Assembly (NCBI RefSeq): GCF_003003285.1 | Contig: NZ_PVTP01000001.1 | Location: 186,001-250,000 of the forward strand | From: Yoonia maritima | GTDB taxonomy: Bacteria; Pseudomonadota; Alphaproteobacteria; Rhodobacterales; Rhodobacteraceae | DNA: 64,000 bases | Reading direction: 5' to 3' | In this document: one piece after another, positions 1 through 9,476 of the stretch | Layout of the letters: each line of letters begins with the position of its first letter | Position numbering within the stretch: the first letter of the stretch is position 1 | Program-made: the position numbers and the translations under genes | The notes under the pieces: model-generated | Seen by the model: only the letters and a program-made list of their open reading frames with translations | What the model was told of the DNA's origin: nothing | Database searches by the model: none

Positions 1-52
1 ACTTGCAGCCTGTCTAACGTGGATTAGACGTTGTTAAGTGGAACTGATTTCA

Positions 53-921
53 ATGAATGCTATATTTGCTCGCTTTGCGGGTTTTTCGCTTTTTATAGTT
101 TGTGCCGGGATTGCCGTAGGGTTTGCGGGGGCGCTGCATCCGTTTGCTGATAGCCTTTCCTTGCTACGTATACCGTTGGGGCTGATAAGTCTTATTGCGT
201 TGGCGTTTCCAATGACACGTGCATTACGCTGCGTGGTGGCTGTAGCAACCGCCGCTGCATTGCTCACTACCGTGCCTTTGCTTATTCACTCTCAAAAAGC
301 GGGAAGCTTTACCCTATATACAAAAACCTCCTGTATCGAAATGATAAGCTGGGTTTGCTTGCGGATGACATTCGTGCAAGCGGTGCGCAGGTCGTGACGT
401 TGCAAGAAGTAGGCACGCGCAATGATGTGTTTCTTACCGCTCTTGAGGGTGACTATCCGTTTCAGCATTTATGTAGATTTACGGGCTGGAGCGGGGTCGC
501 CGTATTGTCGAAAATTCCATTCGTGGACGTGCCGCGTTGCTCGGGTAAAACGGGTGTTGCTGCCGTGCAAATTGAAAGCGAAGGTTTGCTGGTGTGGGTT
601 GCGTCTGTGCATTTGCCATGGCCGTATCCGTACACCCAAGCTGAATCTACGAAATCTGCCGTTGCATTATTAGAACAGCTAGACGGGCCTGTCGTGATTG
701 GCGGCGATTTCAACATATTTCTATGGGCGTCATCTGCAAAGCAGATTAGGCAAGAATCGGATACGATAATAGCTGGGCCTGTACGCCCTACCTATAACCT
801 GTATGGGGCTCCGCTATTCCTAGATCATGTTTATGCGCCCGGCGGAGGCAGTGTTCGTTATCGCAATTTGTTGGGCTCTGATCATTTGGGTGTGTTGGCG
901 CGTTTGTCTTTAGAACGATAG
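53..921 (+). pseudogene. endonuclease/exonuclease/phosphatase (EEP) family protein, frameshifted
   Basis: Two overlapping frames together encode one protein. The first, from ATG 53 to a stop at 397, supplies an N-terminus with about three hydrophobic membrane segments. The second, one frame over, ends at TAG 919-921 and carries the DNase I-like (EEP) motifs TLQEVG (metal-binding Glu), VIGGDFN and GSDHLGV. Between 314 and 345 frame one reads LYT and frame two reads KNLLYRND; adding one A to the five-A run at 322-326 joins them into a single protein of about 289 residues. Family members are metal-dependent phosphodiesterases, and this membrane-anchored type has no assigned substrate that I know. 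A single-base deletion in a homopolymer could be a true inactivating mutation or a sequencing error. No downstream partner is visible; glnA converges on it. Confidence 0.75.
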
Positions 922-932
922 GCATGACAAAC

Positions 933-963
933 AAAAAAGGCACCGCGTTAGCGATGCCTTTTC
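933..963. terminator. bidirectional terminator between the EEP gene and glnA
   Basis: A-rich tract, GC stem and T-rich tract: AAAAGGCACCGCG pairs with GCGATGCCTTTT around a TTA loop, with one wobble position. It sits 12 bases past the EEP stop and 21 bases past the glnA stop on the other strand, so it can end both convergent transcripts. Confidence 0.7.
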
Positions 964-983
964 CAATACTGTGAACTGCGAGA

Positions 984-2390
984 TTAGCAGCTGTAGTACA
1001 TTTTGTATTCCATTGGGTGTGGTGTGTGTTCGTATGCGTACACTTCTTCCCATTTCAGTTCCATGTAGCCTTCCAGTTGGTCTTTGGTGAATACGTCACC
1101 TTGGATCAGGAAGTCATGGTCAGCTTCGAGTGCTTCAAGCGCTTCACGAAGTGAACCACAAACAGTTGGGATGCCTGCCAGTTCTTCTGGTGGCAGATCG
1201 TATAGATCTTTGTCAGATGAGGGGCCCGGATCGATTTTGTTTTTGATGCCGTCAAGGCCAGCCATCAGAAGTGCTGCGAAGCACAGGTATGGGTTGGCTG
1301 CTGGATCAGGGAAACGTGCTTCGACGCGTTTTGCCTTTGGGTTTTCCGCCCAAGGAATACGGACACAACCCGAACGGTTTGACGCAGAGTATGCGCGCAG
1401 AACTGGTGCTTCAAAACCTGGGATCAGGCGCTTGTAGCTGTTTGTTGATGGGTTTGTGATCGCGTTCAGCGCTTTCGCGTGCTTCAGAACACCACCGATG
1501 AAGTACAGGGCTTCTTGAGACAGGTCTGCGTATTTGTCGCCAGCAAAGAGAGGCTTACCTTCTTTGAAGATCGACATGTTCACGTGCATACCAGTGCCGT
1601 TGTCGCCTGCGATTGGCTTTGGCATGAATGTCGCGGATTTGCCGTATGCCTGTGCAACGTTGTGCACAACATATTTGTATTTCTGGATTTCGTCAGCTTG
1701 GTGCGTCAGCGTACCAAAAATCAGGCCCAATTCGTGCTGGCAAGACGCCACTTCGTGGTGGTGCTTGTCAACTTTCATGCCCATGCGCTTCATGGTGGAA
1801 AGCATTTCGGAACGCATTTCTTGTGCGTCGTCCACTGGGTTCACAGGGAAGTAGCCGCCCTTAATGCCAGGACGGTGGCCTGTGTTGCCCATCTCGTACT
1901 CAGTGTCTGTGTTCCAAGCGCCGTCGATGGCGTCAACTTGGTAGGACACTTTGTTCATGGAAACTTGGAAGCGAACGTCGTCGAAGACGAAGAATTCAGC
2001 TTCTGGACCAAAGTATGCCGCATCGCCGATACCTGTGGATTTCAGGTACTCTTCAGCTTTTGCTGCTGTGCCGCGGGGATCACGGTCGTATGCTTCCATT
2101 GTGTCTGGCTCAACCACGTTACAGTGGATGCAGATCGTTTTTTCAGCATAGAATGGGTCAACATAAGCACTGCTTGCTTGTGGCATCAGTTTCATGTCGG
2201 ATTTGTCGATGGATTTCCAACCTGCGATGGAAGAACCGTCAAACATAAAGCCATCTTCAAGGAAGTCTTCATCAACGAGATCAGAAACGACAGTTACGTG
2301 CTGCAGTTTACCGCGTGGATCAGTGAAACGGATGTCGACGTAGTCGGCTTCTTCGTCTTTGATCAGTTTGAGAACAGCTTTGTTGTCCAT
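984..2390 (-). CDS. glnA: glutamine synthetase, type I (GSI-beta)
   Basis: Cytoplasmic enzyme making glutamine from glutamate, ammonia and ATP, the entry point of ammonium assimilation. The 468-residue length is typical of dodecameric GSI. Visible motifs include DGSSIAGW, the metal-site block [18 protein letters not shown] (ATP/ammonia region) and NRSGCVRIP (glutamate binding). Tyr397 lies in DLYDLPPEE, the adenylylation site used by GlnE, so covalent nitrogen control is expected. It lies 67 bases downstream of glnB on the same strand, the usual alphaproteobacterial glnB-glnA operon, in which PII helps control GS modification. The C-terminus EYKMYYSC is typical. Confidence 0.98.
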   Translation of the reverse strand: MDNKAVLKLIKDEEADYVDIRFTDPRGKLQHVTVVSDLVDEDFLEDGFMFDGSSIAGWKSIDKSDMKLMPQASSAYVDPFYAEKTICIHCNVVEPDTMEAYDRDPRGTAAKAEEYLKSTGIGDAAYFGPEAEFFVFDDVRFQVSMNKVSYQVDAIDGAWNTDTEYEMGNTGHRPGIKGGYFPVNPVDDAQEMRSEMLSTMKRMGMKVDKHHHEVASCQHELGLIFGTLTHQADEIQKYKYVVHNVAQAYGKSATFMPKPIAGDNGTGMHVNMSIFKEGKPLFAGDKYADLSQEALYFIGGVLKHAKALNAITNPSTNSYKRLIPGFEAPVLRAYSASNRSGCVRIPWAENPKAKRVEARFPDPAANPYLCFAALLMAGLDGIKNKIDPGPSSDKDLYDLPPEELAGIPTVCGSLREALEALEADHDFLIQGDVFTKDQLEGYMELKWEEVYAYEHTPHPMEYKMYYSC

Positions 2391-2457
2391 TTATTGGTAC
2401 CTTTCTTAGCGTCTTTGGTATTCTTTAAGGCCGCAGAGTGAATCCGAGGCGTTGATT

Positions 2458-2817
<360 letters not shown>

Positions 2818-2843
2818 TTATTTATGGTGGTCAGAACATTTCT

Positions 2844-2932
2844 GTTGCATCGGGACAATTCGTGGCGAACCTTGAAGGCAGATGCAACGGGGTAAAGAAC
2901 ACCAACTGATTAAATATTGTGCAATTGTCCCG
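2844..2932. promoter_or_regulatory. nested inverted repeats in the glnB/nnr divergent promoter region
   Basis: GTTGCATC (2844-2851) is matched by GATGCAAC (2881-2888), and CGGGACAATT (2851-2860) by AATTGTCCCG (2923-2932). Both are exact inverted repeats sharing one base at 2851. They lie between the start of glnB (minus strand) and the start of nnr (plus strand). glnB promoters are commonly activated by NtrC, so a nitrogen-control site is plausible, but the sequence does not match a consensus I can cite with certainty. Confidence 0.4.
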
Positions 2933-2968
2933 AAAAATGTGCGAAATGTAAATTGGAATGCCTAAGCG

Positions 2969-4609
2969 ATGACCGAACTTTTAACTGCTGCCCAAATGCG
3001 CGCCATCGAAGCGGCTGCGATTGCCTCTGGCGAAGTCACTGGGTTGGAGCTGATGGAGCGCGCGGGGCGCGGCGTTGTTGAGGCCATCTTTGAGGAGTGG
3101 CCTGAGCTTGCGCCGTCTTGGGGGCCAACCCCCAAACCCCCAGAGTATTTGTTGCAAGATGATGAAGAGGGGAAGCTTAGGGCAGTCGTGCTATGCGGGC
3201 CGGGGAATAATGGTGGTGACGGTTTTGTTGTCGCGCGGCTGTTGCATGAGGCCGGGTGGGGCGTTGAGGTGTTTTTGTATGGTGATGCAGAAAAGCTGCC
3301 ACAGGATGCGCGGGCGAATTATGAGCGGTGGATGAAGGCTGGAACGATAGCGATGCTAGATACTTATCTGGCTCGCAGAAAATGGGGATGTGATATTCTC
3401 ATCGACGCCCTTTTTGGTACGGGCCTGTCACGTCCATTATGCGGTTTTGGTGACCTATTCTGGAATACTTCGGATGCCCGTGATTGCCATGTTCCGCAAT
3501 TTGGACATCCACGTGGGAGACCCGCGATTGTCTCCATCGATATTACAAGTGGCGTTTGTTCTGATTCTGGCCGTGCGTTTAATCTAGAAGATTGTAATCC
3601 CAACGCCATTTCGGCGCATCTTACCGTGACATTTCACCGAGCAAAACTGGGGCATTTCTTAAGTGAAGGGCCGCAGTACACAGATAGGGTTATTGTAAAA
3701 GATGTTGGGCTTACTCTGAGACCTAATGAGGTACGTCCAGTTGTGACCATTTCAGCGCCTTACGCCAATTGGTTAGAAAAGGATGATGATCACAAATACA
3801 AGCATGGACACGTTCTAATCCTTTCGGGCGGTGTGGGAAGCGGCGGTGCGGCAAGGCTTGCAGCGCGTGGTGCTTTGCGGATTGGTGCTGGTGTGGTGAC
3901 GGTGGGGTGCCCAGCGGCGGCACTTGTAGAGAATGCGGCGCAGTTGAATGCTGTCATGCTTCGGGAGATAGGAGATAGTGGTGATCTTGCTGACGTCTTG
4001 GGGGATGAACGGATCAATGCGCTTTGTGTTGGGCCAGGGCTGGGGCTGGGTGATCGGGAGCGTGAATTAGTCAGCTTCATCCTAGGTGAAGGTGGTGTGA
4101 AGCCGCGCCCGACAGTGTTGGATGCGGATGCGTTGACGCTACTGGCGGCAGATCAGGAGTTGTTCAGTAGATTGCATTCCGATTGCGTTTTGACTCCTCA
4201 TGCTGGGGAATTTGCACGGTTGTTTCCGGATATTGCTGAAAAGCTGAACGCACCTTCGAGTGTGGGGCCGTTCTACTCAAAGGTGGATGCAACACGTGAT
4301 GCGGCAAGGCGGGCAGGATGTGTCGTGTTGTTTAAGGGGGCGAACACGGTGATTGCGGATCCTAAGGGGGGATGCAGCATCAATACATCTGTATATGATC
4401 GGAGGGCGCCGTGGTTGGCGACTGCAGGTTCAGGGGACGTCTTGGCGGGGTTTATCGCTGGAATTATGGCGCGACAGTTTGCGCCAGTGTATGCAGCTTG
4501 GATGGGAGCATGGCTTCATACAGAATGCGCGATCAAGTTCGGTCCGGGGCTGATTGCAGAGGATTTACCAGAACAGCTACCTGCGGTTTTCCGGGATTTG
4601 GGCGTGTAG
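2969..4609 (+). CDS. nnr: bifunctional NAD(P)H-hydrate epimerase / ADP-dependent dehydratase
   Basis: Repairs hydrated NADH and NADPH: the N-terminal YjeF_N (NnrE) domain epimerises R-NAD(P)HX, and the C-terminal ribokinase-like (NnrD) domain dehydrates S-NAD(P)HX with ADP. The N-domain is marked by GPGNNGGDGFVVARLL (about residues 77-92) and a Rossmann core; the C-domain by LDADALTLL, LTPHAGEF, LFKGANTVI and TAGSGDVLAG, the last being the nucleotide-binding anion hole. At 546 residues it is somewhat long because of extra loops near residues 50-68 and 150-180. ATG 2969 opens directly with a typical LLTAAQMRAIE start. It is divergent from glnB. Confidence 0.93.
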   Translation: MTELLTAAQMRAIEAAAIASGEVTGLELMERAGRGVVEAIFEEWPELAPSWGPTPKPPEYLLQDDEEGKLRAVVLCGPGNNGGDGFVVARLLHEAGWGVEVFLYGDAEKLPQDARANYERWMKAGTIAMLDTYLARRKWGCDILIDALFGTGLSRPLCGFGDLFWNTSDARDCHVPQFGHPRGRPAIVSIDITSGVCSDSGRAFNLEDCNPNAISAHLTVTFHRAKLGHFLSEGPQYTDRVIVKDVGLTLRPNEVRPVVTISAPYANWLEKDDDHKYKHGHVLILSGGVGSGGAARLAARGALRIGAGVVTVGCPAAALVENAAQLNAVMLREIGDSGDLADVLGDERINALCVGPGLGLGDRERELVSFILGEGGVKPRPTVLDADALTLLAADQELFSRLHSDCVLTPHAGEFARLFPDIAEKLNAPSSVGPFYSKVDATRDAARRAGCVVLFKGANTVIADPKGGCSINTSVYDRRAPWLATAGSGDVLAGFIAGIMARQFAPVYAAWMGAWLHTECAIKFGPGLIAEDLPEQLPAVFRDLGV

Positions 4610-4712
4610 CTGAAAAAAAATCGCGATAAACGAAAAAATCGCATTTTCCCTCTCGCATCCCGGAGATAGCTTTGCTAGGTAGCGCCAGATCGACGCTTCG
4701 GGCGTTGAAAGT

Positions 4713-4797
4713 GCGGGTGTGGCGGAATTGGTAGACGCACCAGATTTAGGTTCTGGCGCCGCGAGGCGTGGGGGTTCGAGTCCCTTCACCCGCACCA
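4713..4797 (+). tRNA. tRNA-Leu (anticodon UAG)
   Basis: Class II tRNA of 85 bases. The acceptor GCGGGTG pairs with CACCCGC, followed by discriminator A and an encoded CCA (4795-4797). The anticodon stem CCAGA/TCTGG encloses the loop TTTAGGT, giving anticodon TAG, which reads CUN leucine codons. A long variable arm (GCGCCGCGAGGCGT region) and the T-loop GTTCGAG are present. Confidence 0.97.
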
Positions 4798-4850
4798 TTT
4801 TGATGTTCCCAATATGATCAACCTATGCCCGTCGGCATTGTGCGACGACC

Positions 4851-4896
4851 ATTTGTCGTCGTGACCTTTTAAAATTTGTCGTCGTGACCTTTTAAA
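4851..4896. repeat. tandem direct repeat, 2 x 23 bp
   Basis: Two adjacent identical units, 4851-4873 and 4874-4896, each beginning ATTTGTCGTCGTGACC and ending TTTTAAA. They lie between tRNA-Leu and tig, 170 bases before the tig start. Each unit contains TTGTCG and TTTTAAA elements, so the repeat may duplicate a promoter or operator; this is inference. Confidence 0.85.
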
Positions 4897-5066
4897 AGAA
4901 GGGTGTGCGCTGAAAATCCTTATCCCTTGGGGCTTCGGGCACGATTGCCCTTGCAAGCCTTGCAGCGCATCCCTAGAAGTGCCTTCGATTTATGTGGCCA
5001 CGCCTTGCGCGGCCTGACGAAGATATGCGTGGTTTCCACGCCAGACGACTTGAAAAGGACGCTACC

Positions 5067-6398
5067 ATGCAGGTCACAGAGACGCTGAACGAAGGTTTGA
5101 AACGCGGCTATACCATCACCGTTACCGCGGCTGAATTGGATGCCAAAGTTGAAGAAAAGCTGAAAGAAGCTCAGCCTACCGTCGAAATGAAGGGCTTTCG
5201 TAAAGGTAAAGTACCTATGGCACTGCTGCGCAAGCAGTATGGCCAGCGTCTTATGGGCGAAAGCATGCAGGAAGCCATCGACGGCGCCCTGAGCAAGCAC
5301 CTTGAAGAATCTGGTGACCGTCCTGCGGCACAGCCAGAAATGAAAATGACCAACGAAGACTGGAAAGAGGGCGACGATGTTGCCGTTGAAGTTTCTTACG
5401 AGAAACTGCCAGAAATCGCAGAGACAGATTTCAGCAAAATCAAGCTAGAGCGTCTGGTTGTGAAAGCTGACGAAGATTCCGTGAAAGAAGCGCTGGATAA
5501 CCTTGCGTCTTCACCACAGGCCGTCACTTACGAAGCGAAAAAGACGCAAGCCAAGAAAGACGACCAAGTCGTTTTGGATTTTGTTGGTAAAGTTGACGGC
5601 GAAGCATTCGAAGGCGGCGCTGCAGAAGATTACCCATTGGTTATCGGTTCTAACTCTTTCATTCCTGGCTTCGAAGACGGCCTGTTGAAAGTGAAAGCTG
5701 GCGAAGAAAAAGACATCGAAGTAACCTTCCCAGAAGATTACCAAGCTGAGAACCTTGCTGGCAAAAAAGCTGTTTTCACCTGCACAATCAAAGAAGTGAA
5801 GGCACCAAAGGCGCCTGAGCTGGACGATGAGCTGGCGAAAAAATTCGGCGCTGAAGATCTGGAAGGCCTGAAGGCACAGATCACTGAGCGTCTAGAAGCT
5901 GAATACACCGGTGCGTCACGTGCCGTTGCAAAACGCGCGCTGCTGGATGAGCTGGACAAAGTTGTTTCTTTCGACCTGCCAGAATCTTTGGTTACTGCTG
6001 AAGCAAACCAGATTGCACACCAGCTGTGGCATGAAGAAAACCCAGAAGTTGAAGGTCACGATCACCCAGAGATCGAACCAACTGACGAGCACAAGAAGCT
6101 TGCTGAACGTCGCGTAAAGCTGGGTCTTCTGTTGGCTGACATCGGTCAGAAGGCTGACGTGAAAGTCACCGATCAAGAAATGACACAAGCGATCATGAAC
6201 CAAGCGCGCCAGTACCCAGGTCAAGAGCGTCAGTTCTTTGAATTCGTACAGCAGAACGCTCAGTTCCGTCAGCAACTGCAGGCGCCAATGTTCGAAGACA
6301 AAGTCGTTGACCACATTTTTGAAAAAGCTGCGGTCACTGACAAAGAAGTCAGCAAAGACGATCTGCAAAAAGCTGTTGAGAAGCTCGAAGAAGAGTAA
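5067..6398 (+). CDS. tig: trigger factor, ribosome-associated chaperone/PPIase
   Basis: Ribosome-docked chaperone meeting nascent chains at the exit tunnel. The N-terminal domain has the ribosome-binding signature GFRKGKVP (about residues 41-48). A central FKBP-type prolyl isomerase domain (about 155-240) shows [16 protein letters not shown] and FIPGFEDGL. The C-terminal SurA-like helical arms follow, ending [10 protein letters not shown] start at ATG 5067 (443 residues): AAAAGGA lies 9 bases upstream and [10 protein letters not shown] is the usual family start, whereas the in-frame ATG at 4992 adds 25 unconserved residues. It appears monocistronic, with a terminator at 6419-6455. Confidence 0.97.
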   Translation: MQVTETLNEGLKRGYTITVTAAELDAKVEEKLKEAQPTVEMKGFRKGKVPMALLRKQYGQRLMGESMQEAIDGALSKHLEESGDRPAAQPEMKMTNEDWKEGDDVAVEVSYEKLPEIAETDFSKIKLERLVVKADEDSVKEALDNLASSPQAVTYEAKKTQAKKDDQVVLDFVGKVDGEAFEGGAAEDYPLVIGSNSFIPGFEDGLLKVKAGEEKDIEVTFPEDYQAENLAGKKAVFTCTIKEVKAPKAPELDDELAKKFGAEDLEGLKAQITERLEAEYTGASRAVAKRALLDELDKVVSFDLPESLVTAEANQIAHQLWHEENPEVEGHDHPEIEPTDEHKKLAERRVKLGLLLADIGQKADVKVTDQEMTQAIMNQARQYPGQERQFFEFVQQNAQFRQQLQAPMFEDKVVDHIFEKAAVTDKEVSKDDLQKAVEKLEEE

Positions 6399-6418
6399 GA
6401 CCAACACCAGATTCATTC

Positions 6419-6455
6419 TGAAAAAGGCGCTCCAGTTCGGGGCGCCTTTTGTTTT
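6419..6455 (+). terminator. rho-independent terminator of tig
   Basis: AAAAAGGCGC/GCGCCTTTT hairpin with a loop of about nine bases, followed by GTTTT, starting 20 bases after the tig stop. Confidence 0.85.
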
Positions 6456-6514
6456 GAGAGTGTAGCCAAATTAGATCTGGCCCAGCCGTCCCATCAGAGG
6501 CTGGGTCAGATTTG

Positions 6515-8473
6515 TCAAAGCGTGATGCGGAACAGAGCGAATCCAGATTCGCTGCTGCCTGCGGGTGTGATGGTCATGCCTGCAACGCTGTCAGCGTATT
6601 CTGCGCCAGCGGGTCCCGTTTCAAAGATGACGGTGGTGCCGTCCATCGGTACAAATGACCAATTCGCATCCGCGCGTGGGCTGACCGTACCTTTGTCGAC
6701 GATGTAGCGCACGATCACGTCGCGATTCGTGTCGGGCCCTTCAAAAATGACCGTCGATCCATCTGCACCGGGGAAGCTGCCGCCACCCGATGCCCGGTAG
6801 TTGTTCGTCGCAAGGATGAATTCTTGCGATGGGTCGATAGGCGCACCATTGAACTGTAGGTTTACGATCCGGTTTGTATTGGCGTTGATCACTTCGCCTT
6901 CACGGTCGAACATCGCCGGTTGGGATAGATCAATTTGGTAGGTAACCCCGTCGATCACATCGAAGTTGTAGCTTGGAAAATCAGGGTTCAGTAGCACTGC
7001 ATCGGATGAGCCGGGTTCGATTTGGTTGAACATCCCGGCGCTGCGTTCGAGCCAGTTCTTGACCTGCGCACCTGTTATTTTCACGGCCCGCACTGTGTTG
7101 GGGTAGAGGTACAAGTCCGCCACGTTTTTGATTGCCACGTCGCCAACGGGAACGTCGGTGAAGTATTCCGGACCACCACGACCACCAGCCTTGAACGGAG
7201 CGGCGGCCGATAGGATCGGTAACCCTTCGAATTCGGTGCCGACCATTTGTTCCGTGATGTACCAAGTTTGTGCGTTCGATACGATTTGAACGGATGGATC
7301 ATCGGCGACCAGCGCAAAATAGCTGTGAAGCGGTGCATCGGTTTTACCGACCGCTGTGCGCACATAGGCGAGCGTCTGATCGTGGATGTCTTGAATTGAT
7401 TCCAAAACAGGCACGAAGTCTTCGACTAGCGGGGTGATGCTACGGTCTTCTTCGCGACGTGAGATTGGGCGCGCCTCGGACGTGTGCGAAAGAACCCGCC
7501 ATCCGTTGCCGTCACGTTCAAGCAGTAGATCGACCAGTCCCATATGACTGCCCCAAAAGCCGCCCATCACGCCGGGTTTGCCGTTGATCGTTCCGGCTGC
7601 GACATCGACGCCCGCCCAGTCGTCATAGTTTGAGGACGGGAAGACGAGGTGGCTGTGGCCTGTCAAAATCGCGTCGATGCCGTCAACGCCTGCCAAAGGA
7701 ATTGCTGCGTTTTCCATGCCCTCGGTTTCGTTGGCTTCGCCGATACCAGAATGGCAAAGCGCGACGATAATGTCTGCGCCTTGCTCCTTCATCTGTGGAA
7801 CATATGCACGCGCGGATGCGACGATATCGCGGGCCTGCACGTTGCCTTCTAGATGCTTTCGGTCCCAGTTCATGATCTGTGGTGGCACGAATCCAATCAA
7901 ACCGATTTTGATCGGGTGTGTGACACCGGACCCGTCGGTCAGCGTGCGTTCAAGAATCGTGTAAGGCGGAAGCAGCGTTGTGTCCGCAGTCGGTGTCGCG
8001 CCCATTTCTTTGACGACGTTGGCAGAAACCACAGGGAAGGCGGCACCAGCGACCGATTTCATCAAGAATGGAATGCCGTAATTGAATTCGTGGTTGCCAA
8101 GCGTCGATGCATCAAACCCGAGTGTGTTCATCGCGGTGATGACAGGGTGCATATCACCTTCTTTCATGCCGCGTTCATAGGCGATGTAATCGCCCATCGG
8201 GTTCCCCTGAAGAAAGTCACCATTGTCGAGAAGCAAAGAGTTCGTCGATTCTGCGCGCACACCTTCGATGATGGACGCTGTGCGGGCAAGGCCGACCGTA
8301 TCGACAGGGCGATCAGCGTAATAATCGTAAGGAAAAACATGGACGTGAAGGTCAGTGGTTTCCATCAAACGCAGGTGCGCCTGATTGGTGGCTGCGCTGA
8401 CCGAAAACGGATGCATCGCGATTAGCCCAGCAGAGCCCGCGATAAAGTGGCGACGATTTAAACGAAGTGACAT
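6515..8473 (-). CDS. cpdB: 2',3'-cyclic-nucleotide 2'-phosphodiesterase / 3'-nucleotidase, periplasmic
   Basis: Bifunctional metallophosphoesterase that hydrolyses 2',3'-cyclic nucleotides and 3'-nucleotides outside the cytoplasm to recover nucleosides and phosphate. The N-terminus NRRHFIAGSAG followed by a hydrophobic stretch resembles a Tat or lipid-free signal peptide. Calcineurin-type metal motifs follow: TTDLHVH, DNGDFLQG, GNHEFNYG and TGHSH. A 5'-nucleotidase C-terminal domain occupies about residues 370-560, including FKAGGRGG and NNYRASGGG. I choose the start at 8473 (MSLRLNRR), with a GGGGGA Shine-Dalgarno-like tract upstream, giving 652 residues; an ATG at 8515 would add 14. No operon partner is seen. 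Confidence 0.9.
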   Translation of the reverse strand: MSLRLNRRHFIAGSAGLIAMHPFSVSAATNQAHLRLMETTDLHVHVFPYDYYADRPVDTVGLARTASIIEGVRAESTNSLLLDNGDFLQGNPMGDYIAYERGMKEGDMHPVITAMNTLGFDASTLGNHEFNYGIPFLMKSVAGAAFPVVSANVVKEMGATPTADTTLLPPYTILERTLTDGSGVTHPIKIGLIGFVPPQIMNWDRKHLEGNVQARDIVASARAYVPQMKEQGADIIVALCHSGIGEANETEGMENAAIPLAGVDGIDAILTGHSHLVFPSSNYDDWAGVDVAAGTINGKPGVMGGFWGSHMGLVDLLLERDGNGWRVLSHTSEARPISRREEDRSITPLVEDFVPVLESIQDIHDQTLAYVRTAVGKTDAPLHSYFALVADDPSVQIVSNAQTWYITEQMVGTEFEGLPILSAAAPFKAGGRGGPEYFTDVPVGDVAIKNVADLYLYPNTVRAVKITGAQVKNWLERSAGMFNQIEPGSSDAVLLNPDFPSYNFDVIDGVTYQIDLSQPAMFDREGEVINANTNRIVNLQFNGAPIDPSQEFILATNNYRASGGGSFPGADGSTVIFEGPDTNRDVIVRYIVDKGTVSPRADANWSFVPMDGTTVIFETGPAGAEYADSVAGMTITPAGSSESGFALFRITL

Positions 8474-8664
8474 GAGATAATCCCCCGGATTTCTAGATGT
8501 TTGATCAGTAGACATCTGGATGCGGTTTGTAACAAGGGTGTGTTTGTTGCCGGGATCGGTCCCAATAATTGAATGCTTTGCTTTGGTCGTAAGTTGTTTG
8601 AATTGCTACAAAAATAGTCAGTTTGGCGATTTTCGCTTCGGTATCGTTTCTGTTCGAAACGTGA

Positions 8665-8811
8665 TTGGCGGGGGGTGAGCGTGCGTATCATCCGGGCTAT
8701 TTCGCAGCATATGCCTTGGACCCTGACGGCAATAATATTGAAGCAGTTTATCATGGGCGGGCCATACGCTCAGCCAAGAGTGTGGTATTTAGTACGCCGG
8801 ATGAGGGTTAG
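8665..8811 (+). pseudogene. glyoxalase/VOC-family C-terminal remnant
   Basis: Directly after an in-frame stop (TGA 8662-8664) the frame reads LAGGERAYHPGYFAAYALDP, then DGNNIEAVYHG and a short tail to TAG 8809-8811. YHPGY-AA-LDPDGNNIEAV is the characteristic last segment of small VOC (glyoxalase-like) metalloenzymes, including the metal-ligand Glu. The rest of the roughly 130-residue protein is missing: no start and no upstream VOC sequence is visible between here and the cpdB start at 8473. I therefore read it as a relic left by deletion. Confidence 0.7.
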
Positions 8812-8816
8812 TAGCT

Positions 8817-9350
8817 TTACTCGACCAGCGTAAAAGTTTGCGCGCCGAAATGTCCGCTTACTTGTCCGCTTCCTGCGATGCCGCGTTCGTCGATTGCGAT
8901 CTCGCCTGATACGCGGCGTTCGCCATTGCGGTCGGTTTCAACATATTTGAACCCCGTGTCGGTCGCTGTCGTGATGCGGGTCCATCGGATGCGTTCATCG
9001 TTGGGGCGGATTTCAGTATACCGGCACTTGCCGAGCGTACGGGTGCAGTCATGAGGTTGATAGCGCACTTCGTAGCCGTCAGAGCGTTGCCACGAAAGGT
9101 AATTTCCATTGCCATCAAGCCGTGTGGTAAATGCCGGTGTTCCGGTTGGGCTAGGGCCGCGATAGCTTTCGATTAGGTAGTCGTTGCCTTGGCGTCCTTT
9201 GTACATGTGATGGATCAGGCCCGAACGGCTTTGATCCACTGAGACATAATCCCCGGGCGAAAGTAATTCGGGTTTCCAACGAATGTCACCGACTGGTACG
9301 GCGCAAGCCGCTATCGTGGAAGTCAGAATAAGGGGGGCAAGAATTTTCAG
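8817..9350 (-). CDS. putative lipoprotein, non-ATG start (CTG proposed)
   Basis: Unknown function. A lipoprotein signal reads LKILAPLILTSTIAAC, with lipobox IAAC and the lipidated Cys at about residue 16. The mature part of roughly 160 residues is predicted soluble beta-rich (W and Y rich, DGNGNYLSWQRSDG, YEVRYQPHDCTRT, and ending GAQTFTLVE). No ATG, GTG or TTG lies in a sensible place: the only in-frame ATG is at 9440, inside the rplI terminator, and would bury the signal peptide. CTG at 9348-9350 has an AGGAG seven bases upstream and puts the signal at the N-terminus, so I use it (177 residues). An ATA two codons earlier is the other option. Confidence 0.6.
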   Translation of the reverse strand: MKILAPLILTSTIAACAVPVGDIRWKPELLSPGDYVSVDQSRSGLIHHMYKGRQGNDYLIESYRGPSPTGTPAFTTRLDGNGNYLSWQRSDGYEVRYQPHDCTRTLGKCRYTEIRPNDERIRWTRITTATDTGFKYVETDRNGERRVSGEIAIDERGIAGSGQVSGHFGAQTFTLVE

Positions 9351-9423
9351 CTTTATTCTCCTGTCCTGCCGACTGTAACTAATTTGTGCGCCTATAATAT
9401 GGCTCGTGGCAGGGTACTCGTTT

Positions 9424-9455
9424 AAAAAAGGCCGCCCCAAATGGAGCGGCCTAAT
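9424..9455 (-). terminator. terminator of the rpsF-rpsR-rplI operon
   Basis: On the minus strand, AGGCCGCTCC and GGGGCGGCCT form a stem around ATTT, followed by six Ts, 22 bases beyond the rplI stop. Confidence 0.85.
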
Positions 9456-9476
9456 ATACTGTAAAAGCAGAACGAA

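Noticed and set aside
1479-2441. Long plus-strand open frame (about 320 codons) across glnA and into its upstream gap
   Set aside because: It is antisense to glnA, Cys/Val/His/Phe-rich as expected of a mirror frame, with no motif or ribosome site.
4851-4896. Possible CRISPR start
   Set aside because: Two units adjoin with no spacer; a simple tandem duplication.
7853-8425. Plus-strand frame of about 190 codons inside cpdB
   Set aside because: Antisense shadow of cpdB; no recognisable domain.
8817-9440. Longer start at ATG 9440 for the lipoprotein
   Set aside because: It lies in the rplI terminator and would place about 30 polar residues before the signal peptide.
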